Assembly (NCBI GenBank): GCA_938028745.1
Contig: CALIZL010000037.1
Span: forward strand, 1 to 64,000
Length of the DNA: 64,000 bases
Direction: 5' to 3'
DNA from: an uncultured Prevotella sp.
GTDB taxonomy: Bacteria; Bacteroidota; Bacteroidia; Bacteroidales; Bacteroidaceae
Made by a program: the position numbers and the translations under genes. Positions 37,337 through 47,375 of this stretch are shown piece after piece. Positions within the stretch are counted from its first letter, which is position 1; each line of letters starts with the position of its first letter. The notes under the pieces were generated by a model. The model was not told where the DNA came from. It made no database searches and worked only from the letters and a program-made list of their open reading frames with translations.

Positions 37337-38959
37337 ATGAAACGTTCGATATATTTTCTGATTACATCGGCAATGCTAAGCCTTGTGTTTAGCAGTTGTA
37401 ACGATTGGCTCACAGTGCCAGTAGACGGTAAGTCTACATCGACCGAACTTTACACGGGTTCGGATGGATATAGGTCGTCGCTCAACGGCATTTACAAGGG
37501 ATTGGCAGTGGATGAACTGTATGGTCTGCAACTGCAATACGGCGTTATCGACTTTTTCTCTAACCAATACCGCAACGACCTGCGAGAAGACGAGCAGAGC
37601 AGCACCATATTCATTGCTGCTGGTAAGCGCGAATTTAAAAATGTGGCCTTGCAACCAGTACTTAACAGCATGTGGATGACGGCCTATAACAGAATAGCCG
37701 CCGCCAATGACCTTATCGACAACGTGTCGAAAGCAAGCGATTCGAAGTTTAAGCAAGGTGAGATGGAACGCAAAATGATATATGGTGAGGCTTTGGCCAT
37801 AAGGGCATTGCTGCACTTTGACATGCTCAGGCTCTTTGCTCCCGCACCTGTTAACGACGATGGACAGACTTACATACCTTACATCACCACCTTCCCCGAG
37901 GTTCTAGGTGCGCATGTTCCCGTGAAGGTGTCTTTGGACATGGTGATCAAAGATTTGGAAGACGCACGCGAACTAGTGAGACTTTACGACTTTTCACCCA
38001 TGGGCATAAGTGCTAATGCTTCGGGGAAAGCCCGCTTTTATAATAATCTTGAGTATGGAATGGAAGGCTATGGAAAGACTGAAGGCCTTGACGAGTTTTT
38101 CTTAGGTCGTGGCTACCGCTTCTCCTATTGGGCCATAACGGGACTATTGGCAAGGGCTTACCAGTATAAAGCAGCCTACAATGCCTCGTTCTACGAGAAG
38201 GCAAAGACACTTGCACAAGAAGTACTTGATGCCAAGTGCACAGATGATAAAGGCGAAACCAGTTATAGTCCTTTCAAAAATGAGGACTTTAATGGGTTTG
38301 CCTATGCACAAGACCCCGAACAAATGAGAGATGTCCGCATGGTTGGCAACCTCTTATTGGGAATTTACAGGGACAACGAAGCCGAGGCGAAACTTTCGGG
38401 AATAGAGGCTAGTTTCCCTCGTGAGAAGATGTCGCCGGCACAATATAGTTTCTGTGCGGTAGATGTAGATGGGCAAGACATCTTTAAGACAGCAGGTGGA
38501 GTTGATGAGTCGAAAGATGACATACGCTGTTTAAGGTTGCTCTACAAACCCATAAACTCTTACAACATCTCGCTTTCCACCAAATGGTATGTCAAGACAA
38601 GAGATGCGGACGAACGCAAACGCACGCTAAATATCTTCCCGATTTTGCGTACGTCTGAAATGCGATTCATCATTGCCGAGACGCTGGCTAGGAACAGCGA
38701 GTTTGACAAGGCCTACGAAATCCTTAATGAGATGCGTAGAAACAGAGGCTTACGTAATGGCGACTTGCCTACGCAGGCATCGTTGGAAGGTTTCTTGAAG
38801 GACCTCGTGCGCGAGGGACAACGCGAATGGATTAGCGAAGGCCAATTGTTCTACCTATACAAAAGGCTAAACTTTGCAGTGAAACGGGACGACGGCACAT
38901 TTGCTCCCTTTAAGAAAGAAGAGTGTGTGGTGCCATTGCCCATTGAGGAATTAAAATAA
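37337..38959 (+). CDS. SusD/RagB-family surface lipoprotein (locus 2)
   Basis: 540 residues. The lipoprotein signal ends at Cys21 (SLVFSSC-NDWLTVPVDG). SusD hallmarks are visible: MWMTAYNRIAAANDLIDNV-type helix, YGEALAIRALLHFDMLRLFA, and near the end VREGQREWISEGQLFYLYKR. It begins 29 bp after SusC and should form its lid. The C-terminus PLPIEELK is slightly short but complete for the family. Confidence 0.93.
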   Translation: MKRSIYFLITSAMLSLVFSSCNDWLTVPVDGKSTSTELYTGSDGYRSSLNGIYKGLAVDELYGLQLQYGVIDFFSNQYRNDLREDEQSSTIFIAAGKREFKNVALQPVLNSMWMTAYNRIAAANDLIDNVSKASDSKFKQGEMERKMIYGEALAIRALLHFDMLRLFAPAPVNDDGQTYIPYITTFPEVLGAHVPVKVSLDMVIKDLEDARELVRLYDFSPMGISANASGKARFYNNLEYGMEGYGKTEGLDEFFLGRGYRFSYWAITGLLARAYQYKAAYNASFYEKAKTLAQEVLDAKCTDDKGETSYSPFKNEDFNGFAYAQDPEQMRDVRMVGNLLLGIYRDNEAEAKLSGIEASFPREKMSPAQYSFCAVDVDGQDIFKTAGGVDESKDDIRCLRLLYKPINSYNISLSTKWYVKTRDADERKRTLNIFPILRTSEMRFIIAETLARNSEFDKAYEILNEMRRNRGLRNGDLPTQASLEGFLKDLVREGQREWISEGQLFYLYKRLNFAVKRDDGTFAPFKKEECVVPLPIEELK

Positions 38960-38976
38960 CCCTTAACATTTTGTTT

Positions 38977-39735
38977 ATGAAAAGATTATTTTATTATATC
39001 CCTTTGGCCATCTTGGCCTTGTTGGTGGGCTGTAAGGAGGATGCGCTACTAACATTCGGGGACGACAGATACGTCTATTTCGAGAAGTTCTATCGAGATG
39101 CGGTGGCTCCTGGTACAGAGAAAGCCGACTCTACTATGGCATCGTTCTTTTTCTACAACGACGATGTTAACAGCATAGACGCCCTATTGGAAGTACATAT
39201 CGCTGGGCGAGACCTAACGCACGATGAAACCTTTAAGCTGCGTGTGGTGCCAAAAGAAACCACAGCCAAGCCCGAAGAATATGAAATTCAGGATACCTAC
39301 ACCTTCCGTGCACGTGCGGCCGCACCTAATGCGACCAATAGAAACGACACCATTGCCATCAAGATGAAACGCTCGGCCCGATTGAAAGATTTCCCACATG
39401 GATTAAGACTGATGGTGGAATTGGTTCCACAAGGCGAACTGCAATTGGGACAAAGCGAAAGGACTAAGGCCTTAGTGGTACTCACTCGCGATGCCATCAA
39501 ACCCAAATGGTGGAAAGACGAAGTGGAGGCAAATCTTTTGGGTACTTATTCGAGCAAGAAGTACAAACTCTTTGTGACACATATCGACACCAAGTTAATC
39601 TTCAATGACGAATTGGTGAAGAGAAATCCTGCAAAGGCAATACGACTAGTGAGGGACTTTAAAAGGTGGTTGGCCGAGCATCCGAAAGAAGCTGTTGAGG
39701 AAGATGGCGTAACGCCGATAACAGTAAACGTATAG
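38977..39735 (+). CDS. DUF4843-family surface lipoprotein
   Basis: 252 residues from the ATG at 38977. The signal ends at Cys19 followed by Lys-Glu-Asp, an acidic motif that in Bacteroidota directs lipoproteins to the cell surface. The body, with YVYFEKFYRDAV, SFFFYNDDVNSIDALLEVHI and RDLTHDETFKLRVVPKETTA, is typical of DUF4843, a beta-sandwich protein that sits on the extracellular side of certain SusCD complexes. Its biochemical role is not established. It starts 17 bp after the SusD gene. Confidence 0.85.
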   Translation: MKRLFYYIPLAILALLVGCKEDALLTFGDDRYVYFEKFYRDAVAPGTEKADSTMASFFFYNDDVNSIDALLEVHIAGRDLTHDETFKLRVVPKETTAKPEEYEIQDTYTFRARAAAPNATNRNDTIAIKMKRSARLKDFPHGLRLMVELVPQGELQLGQSERTKALVVLTRDAIKPKWWKDEVEANLLGTYSSKKYKLFVTHIDTKLIFNDELVKRNPAKAIRLVRDFKRWLAEHPKEAVEEDGVTPITVNV

Positions 39736-39761
39736 TTGCACTTAAAAAACAAAAATGTGTT

Positions 39762-41447
39762 ATGAAAAGGATTAAATATTTCATGATATGGCTGAGCGTT
39801 CCCCTTTTGTTGGGAGCTTGTTTCAGCGACGAGGGAAACTACGAATACGAGTCGCTCAAACCTCCAACGTGGACACGTGATTACATGAGTAGCCCAATAC
39901 AGATTTCCGTTAGGGAAGGAAGACCCATAAGAATAGACGGAACGAAGTGCTTTAATTGGGGTAAACTCGACTCGTTGCAACGCAGTGGGGAAGTGCGCTA
40001 CGAATGGCGCTACTATGGAAAAGTCTTCTGTACAGACTTGAAAGCCGAAATTCCCTACGAAGAGTTTATGAAACGGTGTGGGTTGGAAGAAATGCCCATC
40101 TCTGATTATGAGCGCGGCGACTTCGCCATTATCGAGAAATCCACAGGCGTTAGCTTTAAGGTGAAAACAACCTTTTATTTCCATGCGCAGATAGACGAGG
40201 CCGACTTCCTTGTTTATTCGGCGAAATCGCCTAACGAACCTAATGTGGGAAAGGTTAACGTTATACGCCTAGATTATTCGCGCGACCCGAAGACGGGTGG
40301 ATACGTTTCCGATTTTGTATTGAGCGACCGCCATTTCTCTCAGGATTTGCCTGGTACGCCCAAGCAACTAGACCTTTCAGCAGCAAAGAACGTGAGCCTG
40401 GTTGGGTCGGCAACGGCCATCACCGAAGAAGGCGATGCGTATGTGCTCAATGCGGCCAACTTGCAAAAGGTTTGGGACATGAGTTCGCAATTCGATGAGG
40501 GAACCCCCGCTGACTTTAAGGTTAGTTCGCGTAAGGACCAAGATGGAGGCGGAACAGACTCGTACGCCTTTTCATGGGTAGCAACAAAAGACGGACGTGT
40601 GTTTACTAGACAGTTTGGAAGGAACTACCTAGGAGGTAAATTCATAACGGAACCTTACTACCTAGACTCGTTGGGATATAAGATTACACAGTTTGGACAT
40701 ACCTGTTGGGGGATAACGAATATCCCTTGTTACGATGAGAAGAACAAGCGTGTGCTTATTGCAACAAGTTTACAGAACGGAGCATACGGCTCTTACCGGA
40801 GTTATATGACCACCCTCTATAAAGATGGATGGAAAGGTGTACCCGTAATGAAGATGCCCGACGACACAAAAGTGTACTATCTAACGTTAATGAACGGCGA
40901 CCAATATTGGGACAACAATGCAAATAGCTGGTTCCAAATATACTATAATACGGGTGGTAAGTCGATGGTTGGCACATTTGCAGTAGACAATCGTGGACGA
41001 CGACTAAATGAACCTAACTCGTACTTATTCCCATATGAGGTGAAGGGCCATTTGTTTAATAAGGAAACAGTTTTCCTCGTTGCAGCAGGAACGCGCCTTA
41101 CTAATTCAAGCTCGAAGGCTTATATCGACCTTTTCTCCGAAGGAAACGAGGTGTATGGAATTAAGCGTAGTGGTTTGGGCTGGCCTGGTCAATTTGATTA
41201 CGAGATAATCAAACTTCCACTTAAGGGTATAACATCGAAGATTACGAGTATGACTTACAACCGCGATGACCTATTAAGTGGCTCGAATTATCACGATTTG
41301 GTGATTGGTTGTGAGAATGGCGACATCTTGGTTTACGAGGCAGAAGAATTGTTGAACCCTTCATTCAGAAAGAAACTAAACGTGGGTGGTAAGGTGGTTG
41401 CCATCAAACAACTTGGACTTATCCGCGCCACAGTAGACATGTATTAA
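39762..41447 (+). CDS. PKD-like family surface lipoprotein
   Basis: 561 residues. The signal ends at Cys20 followed by Ser-Asp-Glu, again a surface-export type acidic motif. Ig/PKD-like modules appear in the N-terminal half (GKLDSLQRSGEVRYEWRYYG), followed by a propeller-like C-terminal half (LVGSATAITEEGDAYVLNAA, MTYNRDDLLSGSNYHDLVIG). It matches the fourth component of SusC-SusD-DUF4843-PKD loci, thought to help capture peptide substrate. The stop lies 10 bp before a strong intercistronic hairpin. Confidence 0.82.
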   Translation: MKRIKYFMIWLSVPLLLGACFSDEGNYEYESLKPPTWTRDYMSSPIQISVREGRPIRIDGTKCFNWGKLDSLQRSGEVRYEWRYYGKVFCTDLKAEIPYEEFMKRCGLEEMPISDYERGDFAIIEKSTGVSFKVKTTFYFHAQIDEADFLVYSAKSPNEPNVGKVNVIRLDYSRDPKTGGYVSDFVLSDRHFSQDLPGTPKQLDLSAAKNVSLVGSATAITEEGDAYVLNAANLQKVWDMSSQFDEGTPADFKVSSRKDQDGGGTDSYAFSWVATKDGRVFTRQFGRNYLGGKFITEPYYLDSLGYKITQFGHTCWGITNIPCYDEKNKRVLIATSLQNGAYGSYRSYMTTLYKDGWKGVPVMKMPDDTKVYYLTLMNGDQYWDNNANSWFQIYYNTGGKSMVGTFAVDNRGRRLNEPNSYLFPYEVKGHLFNKETVFLVAAGTRLTNSSSKAYIDLFSEGNEVYGIKRSGLGWPGQFDYEIIKLPLKGITSKITSMTYNRDDLLSGSNYHDLVIGCENGDILVYEAEELLNPSFRKKLNVGGKVVAIKQLGLIRATVDMY

Positions 41448-41457
41448 TACAACAACA

Positions 41458-41492
41458 CGGCCACCCCTTACCCAAGGTGGTGGGGGTGGCCG
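41458..41492 (+). terminator. Intercistronic hairpin in locus 2
   Basis: Perfect 10-bp GC-rich stem CGGCCACCCC/GGGGTGGCCG with a 15-nt loop, between the PKD-like gene and the next gene. No U tract follows (CAAAACAAAAA), so it more likely stabilises the upstream mRNA or attenuates than fully terminates. Confidence 0.6.
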
Positions 41493-41511
41493 CAAAACAA
41501 AAACAGATAAA

Positions 41512-42618
41512 ATGCAGAACATGATGGTTTTAAAGAGAAGTGCCGGCGCACTGATGATGCTGTTGGCTGGCGCGTTTGCCGTGCAGGCGCAAAGTGTAGA
41601 TAAGGTAAGCCTTAACGTTAGCGTGGCCAACAAGGGTGGCGCGCCAACAGTTACGCTCAAAAAGTCGGCCGAATGCCAAGCGTATTGTCTTGCGCTGTTC
41701 ACGTCAGACATTGCCGGCATCATCAAAGACGAGGTTGTTGACGGATATTTCACCGGTCAGAAGAAACCCCGATACACCGACAACGTCAAAGATAAGAAAC
41801 TGGTAGACTACGGATTGGTGGTTGTTCCGGAGAAAGAATACACCCTCATCGCCCTTGGTTATGGCAAAGACGGCAAGCCCGGCAAGGTGTCTCGCACGCA
41901 GTTTACCGCTCCTCGCAGACAAGGTTTCGCCTCGGCGCAGGTGCTGGCACAGGTTATGAACATCGGACCCGACAGCGTTACGGTGAAGTTTACGCCCAAT
42001 ACCGACGTGGCTGGCTACGCCTTATGCCAGTTTGAGGGCGGAACCATCGAACAAACCGTGAAAGAACACGGCCCCATGATGGGTTTCTCTAACGCTTACG
42101 ACATGATTAAGCAGTTCAGCGGCAAAGACTACACCACCGAAAAGCAACACACTTGGCGCGAGATGGTGCCCGATGCCAATTACGAAATCTGCGTGTTGCC
42201 ATGGGATAAGAATGGCGTTTTCCAAGAGATAACCAAGGTTCCCGTTACCACGAAAAAGCTTGGCGGACCTGGTGAAGCCACAGTCGACATAAAGATTGGC
42301 GAGTTTGGCGGAAGTAAGAAAGGCGGCTACTATCAAGATGTAGTGTACTCGCCCAACGACCAAGCATCGTTGCACCGCGACATCATCATCACCGAAGAGG
42401 CCTTCAACAAGCCCGATATGGGCAATATCGGTGTTATCAAGATGCTGCAAACCGACCATCCCAAAGACATTTACTGGAACCAATACCGCGTGGACAGGGC
42501 AAGATGGAACGCTACACCGCTCACCACTTACTACGCTTGCTCGATGGCTAAGAACGTAGACGGCAAGTGGGGCGAACTTAAAAAGGTGAAGTTCACTACG
42601 CCTGCCGCAAAAGAATAA
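41512..42618 (+). CDS. Secreted protein of unknown function in SusCD locus 2
   Basis: 368 residues with a signal peptide ending AGAFAVQAQ. The mature part has two or three repeated beta-type segments (VSLNVSVANKGGAPTVTLKK; MNIGPDSVTVKFTPNTDVAG) resembling fibronectin type III or similar Ig-like modules, and ends WGELKKVKFTTPAAKE. No catalytic motif is recognised. It follows the PKD-like lipoprotein gene across a hairpin and probably belongs to the same transcript, acting in the periplasm or at the surface. Confidence 0.7.
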   Translation: MQNMMVLKRSAGALMMLLAGAFAVQAQSVDKVSLNVSVANKGGAPTVTLKKSAECQAYCLALFTSDIAGIIKDEVVDGYFTGQKKPRYTDNVKDKKLVDYGLVVVPEKEYTLIALGYGKDGKPGKVSRTQFTAPRRQGFASAQVLAQVMNIGPDSVTVKFTPNTDVAGYALCQFEGGTIEQTVKEHGPMMGFSNAYDMIKQFSGKDYTTEKQHTWREMVPDANYEICVLPWDKNGVFQEITKVPVTTKKLGGPGEATVDIKIGEFGGSKKGGYYQDVVYSPNDQASLHRDIIITEEAFNKPDMGNIGVIKMLQTDHPKDIYWNQYRVDRARWNATPLTTYYACSMAKNVDGKWGELKKVKFTTPAAKE

Positions 42619-42669
42619 CGCGAAATCTATAAACCGCTCTTGATGGAACCTTGATTTTAGCTGGCATAC

Positions 42670-42723
42670 TTTGCTCATTGCTAGGTGGTTCATGGCAAAC
42701 CATGTACCTCTAGCGTGAGCAAA
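42670..42723. repeat. Large interrupted inverted repeat
   Basis: TTTGCTCA-GCTAG-GGT-CATGG on the left pairs with CCATG-ACC-CTAGC-TGAGCAAA on the right, with single- or two-base bulges between stem segments and a CAAA-type loop. It lies 52 bp beyond the stop codon of the preceding gene and may terminate or protect that mRNA. The rest of 42724-43133 holds no gene I can see. Confidence 0.65.
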
Positions 42724-43133
42724 TGGTGCCCGCCTAGGCAAGGTATGGAATAAATGGGCGGCAACGAACAATCGCAAGGGGGCATTTCGGGGTAGCTTAA
42801 AGCCGGTTCTAAAAAGCCAATAAAGTTTATTTCAGGAGCCAGCCTTTGTAAATAACGGCAGCTCTATTCGATAACAGAGCATATCCAGAACATGCCTTAA
42901 CCCCAAACTAAATAGCAGGTAGGACGAACCGCCCTCGGCGCATTCCTCCTCCATCTCAGCATCTCGCGCTATCCAACTATACATAACCTAGGGGCATTTC
43001 CTAACACTTTCGCCCCCATAACCTTGTGAATGCCGAACGAGATACAGCCGAGGCGGGCCTGCCGTGCTACGCTTATCGCGAGCAAACCGATGGCTTTGCA
43101 CCGCTAACAAGTAACCGAATTATTGAAACAAGA

Positions 43134-45974
43134 ATGAGTAACCTAAAAACAATCCTGAGGGGCTGGGCGCTCTTAGCCCTGCTTGTCCCCACTAACTTGC
43201 GTGGACAAGGCGTTAACCAGGCCCCACCCATCCCCGTGGACACTGCCGTAAGGATAGGCAAACTGCCCAACGGACTGACATATTACATACGCCATAACAA
43301 CTGGCCAGAACATCGTGCCGACTTCTATATCGCACAGAAGGTGGGCTCGATACAAGAAGAAGAGAGCCAACGCGGACTGGCCCACTTCCTTGAACACATG
43401 TGTTTTAATGGAACAAAGCATTTCCCCGGCAACGAACTTATCCGTTACTTGGAAACGCTTGGCGTGAAGTTTGGCGGCGACCTCAATGCCTACACCTCCA
43501 TCGACCAAACCGTTTACAACATATCCAACGTGCCTACCATGCGCCAGACGGCACTCGACTCGTGCTTGCTGATACTCAGCGACTGGGCAAATGCGCTCAC
43601 ACTCGACCCAACTGAGATTGACAAAGAGCGCGGAGTGATACACGAAGAGTGGCGCGAGCGCACAGGGCCTAACATGAGAATGCTCGAACGCAACCTACCT
43701 AAACTCTATTCGGGAACGAAGTACGGCGCGCGTTTCCCCATCGGACTGATGAGTGTGGTGGACAACTTCAAGCCCAAAGAGCTACGCGACTACTACGAAA
43801 AGTGGTATCATCCATCAAATCAGGGCATTATTGTGGTGGGCGACATCGACGTAGCCCACACCGAGGCCATGATTAAAAAGCTTTTCGGCCCATTGAAGAA
43901 CCCCGACAACCAAGCGAAAGTGGTGGATGTGCCCGTACCCGACAACGAAGAACCCATCATCGTTGTGGATAAGGATAAGGAACAGGCCAACAGCTCGGTA
44001 GAAGTGTCGTTCAAACACGAGGCATGGCCCGACTCGCTCAAACGCAACGTAGACTATCTTTTGGCCAATTATGCCAAGAACATGGCCCTAGGCATGCTCA
44101 ACGACCGCTATGCCGAGGCTGTACAAAACTCAACCAACTGTCCTTACTTGGGCGCATCGGCTGCCGATGGCACTTACATCTTCGCCAAAACAAAGGGTGC
44201 TTTCACCATTAGTGCAACGCCACGCGACATGGCTGGTACTGCCGCCGCATTGCAAGCCGCACTTGTCGAGGCTCATCGCGCCGCCAAGTTCGGTTTCACC
44301 CAAAGCGAGTACGACCGCGCCAAGGCCAACTTGCTCAGTGCATTGGAAAAGGCATACAATGGTCGCGACAAGCGTGGCAACGCCTCTTTTGCCGACGATT
44401 ACAAAGGCCATTTCCTCTCGCAAGAGCCCATCCCAGCCTTCGAAGACTATTACGAGATAATGAAACAGCTGGTGCCCAACATCCCGTTAACCGACATCAA
44501 CGCCATTCTGCCGCAGCTGTTGCCCGAAACCGACCGTAATATGGTTATCATCAACTTCAACAACGAGAAGGAAGGCAACGTATATCCTACGCCCGAATCC
44601 TTGTTGCAAGCTGTGCACGCCGCACGCCAAACCAAGGTAGAACCCTACGTTGATACGGTGAAGGAGGTTCCATTGATGACCAAGTTACCCCGTCCCGGCA
44701 AGATTGTAAAGGAGAAAAAGAATGCCGAACTGGGTTACACCGAGTTGAAACTGGCCAACGGCGTGACCGTTATCTTGAAGAAAACCGACTTTAAGAAAGA
44801 CCAAGTGAACTTTGCCGCAAGCGCACATGGTGGCAAGTCGCTTTATGGTCCGAAAGACTACACCAACTTGGCCGTATTCAACGACATTGTGTCCATTAGT
44901 GGCTTAGGTGGATTCCGCAGTATGGAACTACCCAAAATACTTGCAGGCAAGATTGCAAGCGCAGGCCTTTCCATTGGCGATAAGTATATGGGCATGTCGG
45001 GTGGTTCGTCTAAGCGCGATGTCGAAACAATGTTGCAGCTGGCCCACCTCTATCTGTCGGGTGGCATCACCAAAGACGAACAAGCGTTTGCCACCCTGAT
45101 GGACTCGTGGCGCACGGCACTTAAAAACCGCGCCCTCAACCACGACATTGCCTTCAACGACTCGCTCGTGGCCACAGTCTACGGCCATAACCCACGTCTT
45201 CGCCCCGTGTTGGAAGCCGACCTGCCCGACATCAACTACGACCGCATACTGCAAATAGCACGCGAACGCACGAACAATGCCGCTGCATGGACGTTTAGTT
45301 TCATTGGCGACTTCGACGAACCGCAGCTCCGCAAGCTTATCTGTCGTTATCTCGGCTCGCTGCCCACTAAGGGAAAGGTGGTTAAAGGTCATCTCACCAG
45401 TTCGTTTGCCAAAGGTAAGATAGAGAATGTGTTCCGTCGTAAGATGGAAACACCCAAAGCAATGGCTTGCGTTATGTGGCACACCACCGACGTACCTTAT
45501 TCGGTGGAGAATGCCGTACGTATGAACATGATTGGTCAAATTCTCTCTATGGTTTACATCAAGACTATCCGCGAAGACGCATCGGCAGCCTATTCGGTGT
45601 CGGCAGAAGGCGGGGCAACCATCGAAGGCGACTACCACGACTACTCCGTGTTGGTTACTTGTCCTGTGAAACCAGAGAAACGCGACACGGCTATGGCCAT
45701 CATCTATCGCGAGGCAGAGAACATGACGCGCACTTGCGATGCTGCCATGCTCGACAAGGTGAAAGAGTATATGCTTAAAAATGTGGCTAGTGCCGAGAAA
45801 ACCAATGCTTATTGGAGTGGCGTCATCAACATGTATCGCCGCCACGGCATCAACATGCACACCCGCTATCGGGACATGATTAAGCAACAAACACCCGAAA
45901 AGCTGTGTGCGCTGATGAAACAAATCTTGCAAAGCGGAAACCGCGTCACCGTGGAAATGCTACCGCAAGAGTAG
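43134..45974 (+). CDS. M16 family zinc metallopeptidase
   Basis: 946 residues from the ATG at 43134, which gives a signal peptide (WALLALLVPTNLRGQ); 36 upstream in-frame codons lack it. The inverted zinc motif HFLEH is at residues 84-88, within GLAHFLEHMCFNGTKHFPGN. The first pair of M16 domains (to about 450) is the active half, and the second pair (from about 545, TELKLANGVTVILKKT) is the inactive half, as usual for pitrilysin-like proteins. They degrade peptides inside a closed chamber, here probably in the periplasm. Placed just after the SusCD-DUF4843-PKD locus, it could process imported peptides, although a 515-bp gap suggests a separate promoter. Confidence 0.92.
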   Translation: MSNLKTILRGWALLALLVPTNLRGQGVNQAPPIPVDTAVRIGKLPNGLTYYIRHNNWPEHRADFYIAQKVGSIQEEESQRGLAHFLEHMCFNGTKHFPGNELIRYLETLGVKFGGDLNAYTSIDQTVYNISNVPTMRQTALDSCLLILSDWANALTLDPTEIDKERGVIHEEWRERTGPNMRMLERNLPKLYSGTKYGARFPIGLMSVVDNFKPKELRDYYEKWYHPSNQGIIVVGDIDVAHTEAMIKKLFGPLKNPDNQAKVVDVPVPDNEEPIIVVDKDKEQANSSVEVSFKHEAWPDSLKRNVDYLLANYAKNMALGMLNDRYAEAVQNSTNCPYLGASAADGTYIFAKTKGAFTISATPRDMAGTAAALQAALVEAHRAAKFGFTQSEYDRAKANLLSALEKAYNGRDKRGNASFADDYKGHFLSQEPIPAFEDYYEIMKQLVPNIPLTDINAILPQLLPETDRNMVIINFNNEKEGNVYPTPESLLQAVHAARQTKVEPYVDTVKEVPLMTKLPRPGKIVKEKKNAELGYTELKLANGVTVILKKTDFKKDQVNFAASAHGGKSLYGPKDYTNLAVFNDIVSISGLGGFRSMELPKILAGKIASAGLSIGDKYMGMSGGSSKRDVETMLQLAHLYLSGGITKDEQAFATLMDSWRTALKNRALNHDIAFNDSLVATVYGHNPRLRPVLEADLPDINYDRILQIARERTNNAAAWTFSFIGDFDEPQLRKLICRYLGSLPTKGKVVKGHLTSSFAKGKIENVFRRKMETPKAMACVMWHTTDVPYSVENAVRMNMIGQILSMVYIKTIREDASAAYSVSAEGGATIEGDYHDYSVLVTCPVKPEKRDTAMAIIYREAENMTRTCDAAMLDKVKEYMLKNVASAEKTNAYWSGVINMYRRHGINMHTRYRDMIKQQTPEKLCALMKQILQSGNRVTVEMLPQE

Positions 45975-46090
45975 AAAGGCGTTTAAAGGTGAAAGAGGGA
46001 AAGAGTGAAAAGAGTGAAAAGGTGAAAAGGTGAAAAGATGGCTTCGCCCTTTAAAGGTGAAAAGGTGAAAGGGTGAAAAGATGGCTTCGC
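45975..46090. repeat. Octamer tract (GTGAAAAG family)
   Basis: GTGAAAAGGTGAAAAGATGG units with GCTTCGCC phrases, directly after the M16 gene. Non-coding. Confidence 0.8.
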
Positions 46091-46105
46091 CATTTAAACA
46101 GCTTG

Positions 46106-46245
46106 CCTAGTAAGCCTAGCAAACCTAGAAAGCCTAGAATATCTAGAAAGCCTAGAATATCTAGAAAACCTAGTGTATCTAGAATGCCTAGTGTGCCTAG
46201 AAAGTCTAGTGTATCTAGAAAACCTAGTACAACTAGAAATCCTAG
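46106..46245. repeat. Regular 9-bp tandem repeat (CTAG units)
   Basis: Fifteen to sixteen units of YCTAGNNNN, for example CCTAGAAAG, CCTAGAATA and TCTAGAAAG, in perfect 9-bp register. Because nine is a multiple of three, both strands stay open and can be read as tripeptide repeats (Lys-Pro-Arg type on plus, Leu-Gly-Phe type on minus); I do not consider these genes. From 46246 to 46728 I see no gene. Confidence 0.85.
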
Positions 46246-46728
46246 CCCCACCAGCAAGCTAAACCAAATTCTTGTTAGCTCATCCTCTCATTCCCCTTTA
46301 AGCACAGATAAACGCCAAGAAATCATAGAGTGATGATAAAATGTTTGTGATTTTAATGGTTTGATGAATTAATGGAGAAACAAACTGGTTCGTAGAAGAA
46401 TAGGTTTATCAGAGAAGTCGCGGAGAAATAGTTGGTCTTCATGTCCCATTTGGGCAGAATTCTCTTACGCTTCTTTGCTCCATTAATTCTTTTCTGGCCT
46501 TTCCTTTGGGCATCTGCCATACAGCAAAAGAGGGGAACAGCCAAACCCCCAGCCATACGCAAAACACAAATGGGCGTTAGCAATTTATCCCTATGTTGGG
46601 TAAAGGGCGTTGAAAGCAACGATTGTCTATGTTAAGGGTTGGCAATCGCTCGTTCAATGGTCTTCCTGGCATAGGGACTTTTTATTTGTGCTTGTTAAAG
46701 GTTAAAGCCCAAGTGGGCATTAAAATGT

Positions 46729-46889
46729 TTTATTGTCAAACAGAATTGCTGTTGGGAAATAGTTGTTAGAAGAATGCAAGGCGTGTGTAGCATAGCATCA
46801 ATAAACCTTTACGCAGAAGAAAAGGAGTACTTTTTGTTTGCTTACGACGCGCCTATGACTTTCCAAATCCATTTCTGTTTGACTATAAA
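46729..46889 (+). mobile_element. MITE-like element, copy A
   Basis: 161 bp, bounded by terminal inverted repeats TTTATTGTCAAACAGAAT (46729-46746) and TTTCTGTTTGACTATAAA (46872-46889), matching at 16 of 18 positions. Copy B (53779-53939) has the same length and the same orientation, and its sequence is about 95% alike by eye. There is no transposase gene inside or nearby and no obvious target-site duplication. It marks the left side of the CRISPR island. Confidence 0.75.
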
Positions 46890-47021
46890 CCAAAGCGTTA
46901 CGATAATCTTCCTCTCGTGCCTGAAATACCAATGACCAACTAACCATTCGCCCATATTCAGTGTTTCCTTTGGAAAAAAGGAAGCGAATGTTTTTAACTC
47001 CATCGGTTCATTAGGCCGCTC

Positions 47022-47184
47022 ATCAAATCTTTTAAGTTGTTTTCATCGTTTCCTGTTCCTCCTTCGTTTGTTTGTCGGCATCCTGTCTGTCTTTTCCTAG
47101 AAAGCGTGCAGGCTACATCAAGAGAAAAAGGCAGACAAGATACTCAACTATACGCAAAATCTGTACAGGCCGATTTGGGCTTAA
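47022..47184 (+). repeat. Hairpin repeat, copy 2 of 4
   Basis: Same family as 29417-29591, more diverged. It begins near ATCAAATCTTTTAAG, runs through CATCGTTTCCTGTTCC and ends at CCGATTTGGGCTTAA. It follows MITE copy A by 130 bp. An octamer tract (47217-47310) comes next. Confidence 0.7.
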
Positions 47185-47375
47185 TGCCCGATTGTGTGTT
47201 AAGCCCAAATCATTTTTTTGCCCAGCACTTTTCGCCTTTTCACCTTTAAAGGGCGAAGCCATCTTTTCACTTTTTCACCTTTAAATGCCTTTTCACTCTT
47301 TCACTTTTATTGCAATTGTACCGAACAACAGTGCCGCATTCCCCCATAGCACCCTCTTTCCTCGTTGCGCCCTAA

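Noticed and set aside
46073..46333. 86-codon frame rich in Lys, Pro, Arg and Ser
   Set aside because: Product of the 9-bp CTAG repeat; both strands are open for the same reason and no promoter is evident.
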